From CAZOLI01 sp964580675 (lineage in GTDB: Bacteria; Planctomycetota; MHYJ01; CAYXQY01): DNA of 6,951 nt. A program made the translations under genes and the position numbers. Positions 1-5,473 of the stretch are shown one piece after another (the stretch's first letter is position 1; each line of letters starts with the position of its first letter). Where the stretch lies: positions 1-6,951 of the forward strand of contig CAZOLI010000094.1 in assembly GCA_964580675.1 (NCBI GenBank). Direction: 5' to 3'. The notes under the pieces are model-generated. The model worked only from the letters and a program-made list of their open reading frames with translations, was not told the DNA's origin and ran no database searches.

Positions 1-447
1 CCCGTCTTCGGTTCGAGCACTCACCGCAAGTTCCGCCGGAAGATCGCCGTCGAGGACCAGTGAATGATACCGGGCCGCCCGGAGGGGATTGTCCAGATCC
101 GCAAACACCCCGTTCCCGTCGTGGTGAACGGCGGATGATTTGCCGTGAACCGGCTGCGAGTACGACGTGATGTCCGCCCCGTGGATGTGGCCGATGCACT
201 GGTGGCCGAGACAGACACCGAGAAACGGAACGTCGTTTCCGTAGCGCCGGAGGACCTCACAGGACACGCCGGCGTCCGGGGGACGTCCGGGTCCGGGGGA
301 GATCACCACGGCGTCCGGATCCATTTCCGGCACCTCATCCGGAGAGATTTCGTCGTTTCTGACGACGGTTACACGGCGGTCGAGTTCCCCGAGGTACTGC
401 TCGAGGTTGTACGTAAAGGAGTCGTAGTTGTCGATAAGAAGAATCAA
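1..447 (-). CDS. trpG: Anthranilate/aminodeoxychorismate synthase glutamine amidotransferase subunit (TrpG/PabA), partial, C-terminus missing
   Basis: This is a class I glutamine amidotransferase subunit. It releases ammonia from glutamine and passes it to a chorismate-using partner (TrpE or PabB) for anthranilate or 4-amino-4-deoxychorismate, in the cytoplasm. The translation opens ILLIDNYDSFTYNLEQYLGE, the family N-terminus. An oxyanion region SPGPGRPPDAG follows, then the nucleophile elbow GVCLGHQ with the catalytic Cys at residue 79. Further on are HGKSSAVHHDGNGVF and RYHSLV, both typical of TrpG/PabA. The first 149 residues of a family of about 190 are present, so the catalytic His-Glu pair lies beyond the left edge. 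No ATG exists between the in-frame stop at 466-468 and the conserved start. TTG at 445-447 places the initiator exactly where family members begin, with a weak GGGG seven bases upstream. It lies 18 bp after the Mth938-like gene. TrpG and PabA cannot be separated here; many bacteria use one protein for both. Confidence 0.93.
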   Translation of the reverse strand, partial: MILLIDNYDSFTYNLEQYLGELDRRVTVVRNDEISPDEVPEMDPDAVVISPGPGRPPDAGVSCEVLRRYGNDVPFLGVCLGHQCIGHIHGADITSYSQPVHGKSSAVHHDGNGVFADLDNPLRAARYHSLVLDGDLPAELAVSARTEDG

Positions 448-465
448 CGGGAGACCCCGGAAATG

Positions 466-807
466 TTAACAGGTAAGGTGAAAACAGCCAACCACGCCTT
501 CGTCGTCTTCGATTTCGTTGTAGACGTCCACGGCGTCTTCGGTGGGCGCCGTTTCCACGTCGATCCCCTGAGATTCCAGCCATTCAATCGTCTGCTCCGG
601 GACACTCATGCGTCCGGATGCTCCCTGGCCGATGACGATTCGGTCCGGGTCCGCTTCCACGGCTTTTTTCAGGTCTTCGGGAGCCAGGTTGTGTCCTTCT
701 TTTCGCCACCAGTTGGCGTAGACGTCGTCCGAAAACACAATCACGTCATTTTCGTAGGTGGATCCTTCGATGTTGATCCGGCCGAACTGATAATCATCAA
801 TCTTCAT
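466..807 (-). CDS. Mth938/NDUFAF3-like domain protein (DUF498 family)
   Basis: A 113-residue protein with the hallmarks of the Mth938/DUF498 (PF04430) fold, the family that includes the mitochondrial complex I assembly factor NDUFAF3. Visible signatures are FGRINIEG near residue 8, the VYANWWRKEGH block around residues 29-39, PDRIVIGQGASGRM around 54-67, a T.DAVDVYN segment near 88-97, and the C-terminal HLTC that ends the protein. Length is normal for the family. No signal peptide or membrane segment is seen, so it should be cytosolic. The biochemical role of bacterial members is not established; a link to respiratory complex assembly is known only for eukaryotic homologues. The ATG at 805-807 has a strong Shine-Dalgarno GAGGAGG (plus-strand 814-820) six bases away, inside the 3' end of tatC, and the coding regions overlap by 11 bp. 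It is therefore probably translated from the same mRNA as tatC. Confidence 0.88.
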   Translation of the reverse strand: MKIDDYQFGRINIEGSTYENDVIVFSDDVYANWWRKEGHNLAPEDLKKAVEADPDRIVIGQGASGRMSVPEQTIEWLESQGIDVETAPTEDAVDVYNEIEDDEGVVGCFHLTC

Positions 808-1594
808 GACGACCCTCCTCGGATGTTGACGGCGAATCGGAATCCTCGTCGCTTGAATCGTCGGAATTTATTGTACCGCCGCCGTTTGCTGGAATCAAAA
901 ATATGCCAATTTCGTACAGAAGGACAATGGGAATGGCCGCGGTAATCTGACTGATCGGATCCGCCGGTGTGACAAGGGCCCCGATGAGAAATGCCACGAC
1001 GATGGCGTACTTCCGGGAGGATTTCCAGGTGTTCCGGGAGACGAGGCCGAGACCGCTGAGGAAACGCATCACGACCGGCACCTGAAACACCAGTCCCATG
1101 GCCAGGGTCAGGTTGAAGAAGAAACTCACGTAGGCTGAGAACTGCAGATCCGCGGTGGAGATGCCGGCGGGATCGAACTGAATGAGAATCTGCATAATCA
1201 GGCGAAGCATGATGAAATAGGCAAAGGCCACGCCCGCGACAAAAAGAAGGACGGACAGACCAGCGTACACGTACACGTACTGGCGTTCACGCGGCTGAAG
1301 TCCTTTCCCCACGAACGTCCAGATCTGATACCCCACCCACGGACTGGCCAGGACCAGTCCCAGAATGAGATCCACTTTCAGGTATTGCAGAAGACCCTCC
1401 GCCGGTTCCAGGACTTTCAGGGATTCGCCGTATTGCGCCTGACGTAGGGGTTGGACGATCAGCTGCATGGTCCAGTCGTGAAGGAACCAGCAGACCGCGA
1501 CGGCGGCGGCAAGGCCGATGATGGCCCGGATCAGGCACCATCGGAGTTCCTCGAAATGTTCCCGGAGGGTCATCCGGGATGCGTCATTCGTCAT
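797..1594 (-). CDS. tatC: Sec-independent (Tat) protein translocase subunit TatC
   Basis: TatC is the inner-membrane receptor for twin-arginine signal peptides and the core of the TatBC complex. The 265-residue translation carries the N-terminal signature TLREHFEELRWCLI (residues 9-22), then six hydrophobic spans at about 22-40, 70-97, 108-133, 152-180, 196-210 and 213-234. The cytoplasmic loop QIWTFVGKGLQPRERQYV contains Glu103, matching the E. coli Glu103 signal-peptide site. LVTPADPISQ contains Asp212, matching E. coli Asp211. At the usual FEVP motif of span 4 this protein reads FQVP, with Gln171 instead of Glu. The C-terminal tail after residue 236 is Ser/Asp/Glu-rich and probably cytoplasmic. 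The gene overlaps the sigma gene by 11 bp at its start and the Mth938-like gene by 11 bp at its end. An alternative start at Met8 (1573) would remove the overlap. No tatA or tatB gene lies in the window. Confidence 0.96.
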   Translation of the reverse strand: MTNDASRMTLREHFEELRWCLIRAIIGLAAAVAVCWFLHDWTMQLIVQPLRQAQYGESLKVLEPAEGLLQYLKVDLILGLVLASPWVGYQIWTFVGKGLQPRERQYVYVYAGLSVLLFVAGVAFAYFIMLRLIMQILIQFDPAGISTADLQFSAYVSFFFNLTLAMGLVFQVPVVMRFLSGLGLVSRNTWKSSRKYAIVVAFLIGALVTPADPISQITAAIPIVLLYEIGIFLIPANGGGTINSDDSSDEDSDSPSTSEEGRHED

Positions 1595-2438
1595 CGCTCT
1601 CGTCGTCCGGGGTCTCGTTGTCTATGCCGAAGCTCTCCCGGTATGCCTCCTGCAATTTTTCGAGGCCTTCCTGTTCCAGCTGACGGACCCGCTCCCGGGT
1701 AATGCCCATTTTGTTCCCGATCTGCTCGAGGGTCATGGGGCGTTTGCTTTCAAGACCGAACCGCATGCGTAAAATATCCGCCTGCCGGTCCGAGATTGCG
1801 TCCAGCATTTCGTACAGTCGTTCGACCTCGGCTTCGTTGATGACAATTTCATCCGGCCGGTCGCCCTCGTTCTCTCCCTTGAACGTGTCCTCTCCCCAGA
1901 TCACGTCGATGCTTGCGGGGCGTACGGGGCCGTGGTCGGCGTCCAGGGCCTTCCGAACAATTTTTAACTTCTTCTCGGACAGTTCCATCTCCTCGACCAC
2001 TTCGGAAAAGGACGGATCCCGCATCCATTTCTGCGAGAGTTCATTCCGGACGGACTTGAAGTCCGAGAGAATCTGAACCATATAGGCGGGAATCCGGACG
2101 GACTTGGATTTGTTGGTGAGGGCACGGCGGATGGCCTGCCGGATCCACCAGGTGGCGTAGGTGCTAAAACGGGTTCCCTTCTCCGGGTCAAACCGATCCA
2201 CTGCCTTCAGGAGCCCCATGTTCCCTTCCTCGATCAGGTCGTGGAACGGCAGTCCGTGATTCATGTAGTTCTTGGCTTCACTGACCACCAGACGGAGGTT
2301 GGCACGAATCATTTTCTCCCGGGCCTGTTCGTCTCCTTCCTGTATTCGCCGGGCCAGTTCTTTTTCTTCGTCGGCATCCAGAAGGGGAACACGGCCAATG
2401 TCCCGCAAATATGTTTCGATCGTAATGTCTTCTTCCAT
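1584..2438 (-). CDS. RNA polymerase sigma factor, sigma-70 family (RpoD/RpoS-like, no region 1.1)
   Basis: A 284-residue sigma factor that directs RNA polymerase to promoters. Region 1.2 begins almost at once (TYLRDIGRVPLLDADEEKEL, residues 9-28). Region 2 runs from about 40 to 107 and includes ANLRLVVSEAKNY, DLIEEGNMGLLKAVDRFDP and the -10 recognition helix GTRFSTYATWWIRQAIRRAL (88-107). Region 3 covers about 113-190. Region 4.2, MTLEQIGNKMGITRERVRQL (235-254), is a canonical -35 helix-turn-helix. The protein lacks the N-terminal region 1.1 and the large non-conserved insert of E. coli RpoD, so its length is nearer to RpoS or group 2 factors. The region 3.2 finger (around SIDVIWGEDTFKGENEGDRP, 176-195) departs from the usual SLDAPIG-type sequence. 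The C-terminus adds an acidic tail after region 4.2. ATG at 2438 follows AGGA about 11 bases upstream. It is the first gene of a four-gene operon with tatC. I cannot tell the primary sigma from an alternative one. Confidence 0.94.
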   Translation of the reverse strand: MEEDITIETYLRDIGRVPLLDADEEKELARRIQEGDEQAREKMIRANLRLVVSEAKNYMNHGLPFHDLIEEGNMGLLKAVDRFDPEKGTRFSTYATWWIRQAIRRALTNKSKSVRIPAYMVQILSDFKSVRNELSQKWMRDPSFSEVVEEMELSEKKLKIVRKALDADHGPVRPASIDVIWGEDTFKGENEGDRPDEIVINEAEVERLYEMLDAISDRQADILRMRFGLESKRPMTLEQIGNKMGITRERVRQLEQEGLEKLQEAYRESFGIDNETPDDESDDE

Positions 2439-2461
2439 GTTATCCGTGTTCCTGAATGGGT

Positions 2462-2490
2462 TTGGCCCGCGGATTGAACGTTTGTATACT
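2462..2490 (+). promoter_or_regulatory. Possible sigma-70 promoter reading away from the sigma gene
   Basis: TTGGCC (2462-2467) and TATACT (2485-2490) are 17 bp apart, matching the -35 box at 4 of 6 and the -10 box at 5 of 6 positions. Transcription would start near 2497 on the plus strand, only about 60 bp upstream of the divergent sigma start codon. It would yield either a leader of over 500 nt for the HEAT-repeat gene or a separate RNA ending near the T7 tract at 2816-2822. A match of this quality can occur by chance. Confidence 0.27.
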
Positions 2491-2655
2491 TATCGGGACC
2501 GAACTCGGGGGGGTTTCTCCGCCCGAAAAATTACATCGGTTGCGGAGCGATATCGGCATTTCGGGAACCCGGTTTCTGGTTGTCCGGCAATCGGTAACGG
2601 TCGTCGTTGACACCACGGTGGATCGTTTTGTCGGATTGGTTTTTCGTTACGGGCG

Positions 2656-2666
2656 GGGATTGATCC
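2656..2666 (+). repeat. 11-bp direct repeat, copy 1 (GGGATTGATCC)
   Basis: GGGATTGATCC occurs here and again at 2804-2814, with start positions 148 bp apart, both in the non-coding region. Each copy is an imperfect inverted repeat around ATTGA. Possible regulator-binding sites or small RNA stems; no family is recognised. Confidence 0.4.
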
Positions 2667-2702
2667 TGTTTCCGGTTCCCGTATCCCTTCTGTGAACAAC
2701 AT

Positions 2703-2723
2703 CTCCCCCATTCGTCCGGGGAG
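2703..2723. other. GC-rich hairpin in intergenic region
   Basis: CTCCCC (2703-2708) and GGGGAG (2718-2723) form a perfect 6-bp stem with a 9-base loop. Flanking AAC (2698-2700) and GTT (2724-2726) can lengthen it across a 2-base bulge. The plus strand continues GTTCTTTCGG, too poor in T for a convincing terminator. It could be a structural element of a leader or RNA, or an operator. Confidence 0.35.
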
Positions 2724-2802
2724 GTTCTTTCGGCATGATCCATTTTAAAATTGACCCCAGATCGTTGCAACAAACCGAGTCGCAGTCCGGATATTTTTTT
2801 AT

Positions 2803-2822
2803 CGGGATTGATCCGTTTTTTT
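2803..2822 (+). terminator. Weak intrinsic-terminator-like element with T7 tract
   Basis: CGGG (2803-2806) pairs with TCCG (2812-2815, last pair G-T) around ATTGA and is followed directly by seven T residues (2816-2822). The stem is short for a terminator. A competing hairpin just upstream pairs CCG-ATA (2787-2793, one bulged G) with TAT-CGG (2800-2805) and places the first T7 run in its loop. The two hairpins share 2803-2805, so they exclude each other. It overlaps copy 2 of the 11-bp repeat. No plus-strand gene lies upstream, so it would serve a non-coding RNA or attenuate the HEAT-gene leader. Confidence 0.25.
2804..2814 (+). repeat. 11-bp direct repeat, copy 2 (GGGATTGATCC)
   Basis: Identical to 2656-2666. 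This copy lies between two T7 tracts and forms most of the short stem-loop of the terminator-like element. Confidence 0.4.
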
Positions 2823-2828
2823 CGTTTG

Positions 2829-2847
2829 CCGGGAACGATCGTCCCGG
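2829..2847. other. Inverted repeat CCGGGA / TCCCGG
   Basis: A perfect 6-bp arm on each side of the 7-base spacer ACGATCG; the centre ACGATCGT is itself palindromic. No T-run follows on either strand, so it is not an intrinsic terminator. It resembles a dyad operator or a strong RNA hairpin about 200 bp upstream of the HEAT-repeat start codon. Confidence 0.4.
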
Positions 2848-3050
2848 GGGACTTCACAGGGGTCAGGATATTCGTCGATGTTTTATTTGGTTAACGGGGA
2901 GGGTACGGGGGAAATGGAAACGGCAAAACGGAAATCTGACCGCGGCATCCGGGGGATGGTGGCTACGGGCAGGAAACGTTTCGTCTTATTTGATAAACAT
3001 GTATATGTCGGGGGCGTTCGGCCAATTTTTACGAGGAAGGAGGCGTTCGA

Positions 3051-4919
3051 ATGGAAGTGGACAATCCAGCCCGGAAAACGTTCCGGAAAATAAAACAGGG
3101 AAGCGACTCGTTTCGGAAGGAGATGATTCGTCACGCGCTTGCCGGTGGCACTCCCTCACAGAAACAGCTGGCTGTTGAACACCTGCTGGACGAGGGAGGA
3201 CGTGATAACTGGCGGCTTCTGGTGCGATCGTTTCCCAAGCTCCCACCCGGAGTTCAGAACAGCGTTGTGGAGGTCCTGCCGGAGTACAGTGATGTGTCGG
3301 AGGAGCTGATTGAGGAAGGAGCTCAACCCGAAACGGACAATCTTCTTCAGATTGTGGGAATGAGTCAGTCCCGGAACATCGCTTCTCTGGCCGTTACGGC
3401 CATAAAGAACAACAGCGGCGAGACGAAGGAAAACGGTGTGGATGCGTTTCTTCAACTCGTGAAAAATTACCTGGAATTCGCGGAGGATAAGGAACGGCCG
3501 GGGCGAAAAGCCGCCTCCACACGCTGGTTTTTTATCGAGCGTATCCTTGAAATTATGGTGGATTACGAGGAGATCATGGACCGGCGGTTGCTCCGGCGGC
3601 TGCTGGATCTGGGGCATCAGGCCCATCCCCCGTTACTTCATATTCTGGATGATACATCCCACCCGGCCCACGGTGACCTGAAAATGGTTCTCCGGTTTTA
3701 CGAATCTGGCTCGGTCATTGATTTTTTAATGAAGGTATACCGGACGGGGACCCGTTCGAAACAGAACCTTGTGGAGCGAATTCTGAATGAGCGGAACGCG
3801 TCCGAACTGGCCCCCATGGTGTTTGAGTTTTTCGCGGACATTCCACACGGGGCTCTTGAAGCCATTGCCGTGCAGACCGATTCGCTGGACTGGATCAGGC
3901 GGATATCGGGGTATTTTTCGGAGGGAGAAAAGGCCCCCCTTGATAAGGTTCTCCGGTTCGTGGACCAGACGGAGGCCCCGGACGACGAGAAGAAGGAAAT
4001 TTACTTCAAGATGCTGGAGCATTCCGATCCGGACATCCGTGAAATGGTGATTGATCGGTTTGCGTTTGACGTAAAGGAGCAGGACCTGGAGAAATTTCGC
4101 CGGGTTCTGGAAACGGAATCGAATCGATCGGTTCTGGAATCGGCCCTGGAATTCGGCGAACAATTCCACGGGGAGAAGCGCCGGCGCTGGCTTGAGTTTC
4201 TTCTCAGTTCAAACAACGCGGAAATTCGGAAACAGGTATCCCGAAAACTGTCGCAGCGACGGTTTCAGCAGTTGATGGATGCGTTTGATCACATCGACCA
4301 GCAACAGGCCCAGAAAGTGGTTCGATCGTTCGAACAGAATAACGAGCTGACCGAGCGGATCGGTGACGAGCTGCAGTCGCTGGATCGAGAACGGCGACTC
4401 AAGGCCATTAAGCTCATCCAGATATCCGAGAAAACGGAGAGGTTCGAGGAGGAACTGTATTCCCTTATTAACGATCCGGATCCCCGTGTTCGCGCCGCCG
4501 TTGTAAAGGCCATTGGCTTCATCGGATCCCCGGACGCCATCCGGGTTCTGATAAAAGCACTTTCGGACGATGACCGGCGCACAAGGGCCAATGCCATAGA
4601 GGCCTTCGAGGAAATCGGGCACCCCAAGCTGTCCCGTGTCCTGATTCCTTTTCTCAAGGATCCGGACAACCGCGTCCGGGCCAATGCCGCAAAGGCTCTC
4701 TGGAACCTGGGACACGAAGATGCGGTGGAAACGCTGGAGGACATGCTGGAGGAGGAGCCGGAAATGCAGATGAGTGCCCTCTGGGCGATTTCGGAAATCG
4801 GCTATACCCCTGCCATTGATCAGGTCCGGAACCTCGCCGAGGAAGCGGAGGATCCCGGAATCCGAAAGCGGGCGCAGAACACGCTTGAGGACCTGGAACA
4901 GGAGGTGGAGTCGTCATGA
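3051..4919 (+). CDS. HEAT-repeat (alpha-solenoid) protein, function unknown
   Basis: A soluble 622-residue protein with no signal peptide or membrane span. Residues about 467-615 are five clear PBS-lyase/HEAT-type repeats, each a helix pair of about 30 residues. Typical cores are DPDPRVRAAVVKAIGFIG (475-492), DDDRRTRANAIEAFEEIG (506-523) and DPDNRVRANAAKALWNLG (537-554), then two more degenerate copies. The upstream 460 residues are helical, charged and probably built from decayed HEAT units (for example residues 27-50 and 320-345), so the whole chain may form one curved solenoid. HEAT proteins generally act as protein-binding scaffolds; no catalytic motif is seen. The ATG is preceded by a strong AAGGAGG (3037-3043) seven bases away, which fixes the start. 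The stop overlaps the next start codon (ATGA), so it is translationally coupled to the membrane protein downstream. That pairing suggests it works at or near the membrane, which is inference. Confidence 0.85.
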   Translation: MEVDNPARKTFRKIKQGSDSFRKEMIRHALAGGTPSQKQLAVEHLLDEGGRDNWRLLVRSFPKLPPGVQNSVVEVLPEYSDVSEELIEEGAQPETDNLLQIVGMSQSRNIASLAVTAIKNNSGETKENGVDAFLQLVKNYLEFAEDKERPGRKAASTRWFFIERILEIMVDYEEIMDRRLLRRLLDLGHQAHPPLLHILDDTSHPAHGDLKMVLRFYESGSVIDFLMKVYRTGTRSKQNLVERILNERNASELAPMVFEFFADIPHGALEAIAVQTDSLDWIRRISGYFSEGEKAPLDKVLRFVDQTEAPDDEKKEIYFKMLEHSDPDIREMVIDRFAFDVKEQDLEKFRRVLETESNRSVLESALEFGEQFHGEKRRRWLEFLLSSNNAEIRKQVSRKLSQRRFQQLMDAFDHIDQQQAQKVVRSFEQNNELTERIGDELQSLDRERRLKAIKLIQISEKTERFEEELYSLINDPDPRVRAAVVKAIGFIGSPDAIRVLIKALSDDDRRTRANAIEAFEEIGHPKLSRVLIPFLKDPDNRVRANAAKALWNLGHEDAVETLEDMLEEEPEMQMSALWAISEIGYTPAIDQVRNLAEEAEDPGIRKRAQNTLEDLEQEVESS

Positions 4920-5347
4920 TCGAACAGTCCATTTCCGCGTCGGCGACGGTGTTACACCAGGAGGTGCCGCTCCTGGCGGCTGATCGGATTCGGGAAATTT
5001 CCCGCGGTTTTCAAAATGCTCTTGGCCAGGAAACCGTCACCATTATCCTGGTTTCGGGGCTTGCCGGACTTGTGCTGCTCTGGGTTCTGTACCGCTGGAT
5101 GAAACCGGTGATCGACCGGCGCCGGGAAGTCTCACGGATGTTTAATCAGTTGAGTTCCCTGCACAACCTGAACAGCACACAGAAACGCATGCTGAACCGC
5201 ATCGCCGGACGGCGTGACCTGGACAACCCCTGCGTGCTTTTTGTTCGACCGGATTACCTGCTCGGGGACGCAGAGGAGAACCAGCAGGCCCTTCGACAGC
5301 TGGCCGAACAGATCTATGGAAGTGGTGTGCTGGAAGAACGGGAGTAA
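4916..5347 (+). CDS. Single-pass membrane protein with C-terminal cytoplasmic helical domain, function unknown
   Basis: A 143-residue protein. Residues 1-40 are amphipathic, 41-58 form one strongly hydrophobic span (VTIILVSGLAGLVLLWVL), and the following YRWMKPVIDRRR is basic. By the positive-inside rule this puts the C-terminus in the cytoplasm. Residues about 76-136 hold a compact helical domain with LNSTQKRMLNRIAGRRDLDN followed by PCVLFVRPDYL. From memory, this arrangement (a helix, 'A.R..L.NP..LF', then an acidic helix) resembles the segment that precedes PilZ domains in some membrane-anchored bacterial PilZ proteins. No PilZ domain follows here, and the resemblance is unverified. The start codon lies in the ATGA overlap with the HEAT gene, with GGAGG (4901-4905) upstream. 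It is best read as the membrane anchor or partner of the HEAT protein. The gene is intact; length and coding style match its neighbour. Confidence 0.8.
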   Translation: MIEQSISASATVLHQEVPLLAADRIREISRGFQNALGQETVTIILVSGLAGLVLLWVLYRWMKPVIDRRREVSRMFNQLSSLHNLNSTQKRMLNRIAGRRDLDNPCVLFVRPDYLLGDAEENQQALRQLAEQIYGSGVLEERE

Positions 5348-5370
5348 ATCCCGGTATATCAACCCAAATG

Positions 5371-5400
5371 TTGAATTTTACACCGCACTGTCAATATAAT
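5371..5400 (+). promoter_or_regulatory. Strong sigma-70 promoter for the acidic two-domain protein
   Basis: TTGAAT (5371-5376, 4 of 6 consensus) and a perfect TATAAT (5395-5400) are 18 bp apart. The expected start is near 5407, giving a leader of about 67 nt before the ATG at 5474. It is the best promoter in the window. It lies 24 bp after the membrane-protein stop, so the downstream gene can be expressed independently of the HEAT pair. The -10/-35 form fits an RpoD-like factor such as the one encoded here. Confidence 0.75.
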
Positions 5401-5463
5401 ACGGAACTGGTTGTGTGTTTATATAACAGATAACTGCCAATACATTCCCGAACATCGCACAAA

Positions 5464-5468
5464 AGGAG
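5464..5468 (+). promoter_or_regulatory. Ribosome binding site deciding the start at 5474
   Basis: AGGAG lies five bases before ATG 5474, which opens MAEEVKFSIV. The longer in-frame start at 5411 has no Shine-Dalgarno, would begin about 4 bases after the predicted transcription start, and adds 21 residues that do not look like a domain. The start at 5474 is therefore preferred. Confidence 0.8.
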
Positions 5469-5473
5469 CTGTT

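Larger units (their letters stand above)
2439..3050. other. Divergent intergenic region, about 610 bp
   Basis: The region lies between the divergently transcribed sigma and HEAT-repeat genes. Open frames exist on both strands, but their translations are compositionally random, lack good ribosome sites and resemble no family I know. The plus strand is visibly T-rich in places, with two T7 runs at 2794-2800 and 2816-2822. Several short hairpins and a repeated 11-mer are listed separately. Promoters for both flanking genes should lie here, but I found no confident one for either. It does not contain recognisable RNase P, tmRNA or tRNA signatures. Confidence 0.6.

Noticed and set aside
145..945. 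Plus-strand open frame of 266 codons
   Set aside because: It lies opposite the TrpG/PabA, Mth938-like and TatC genes, all with clear family motifs; its own translation resembles nothing.
2607..2640. Consensus -35 TTGACA at 2607-2612
   Set aside because: No -10-like hexamer 16-18 bp downstream (sequence there is GTCGGA or similar).
2531..2857. Minus-strand open frame of 108 codons in the intergenic region
   Set aside because: Basic, unstructured-looking translation with no recognisable motif, and it crosses the hairpins and T-tracts. Kept only as a remote possibility.
2735..3178. Plus-strand open frame of 147 codons in the intergenic region
   Set aside because: No Shine-Dalgarno, random-looking composition, and it runs into the HEAT gene in another frame.
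5411..5473. Upstream in-frame extension of the acidic protein
   Set aside because: It starts about 4 bases after the predicted transcription start with no ribosome site; the ATG at 5474 has AGGAG at good spacing.
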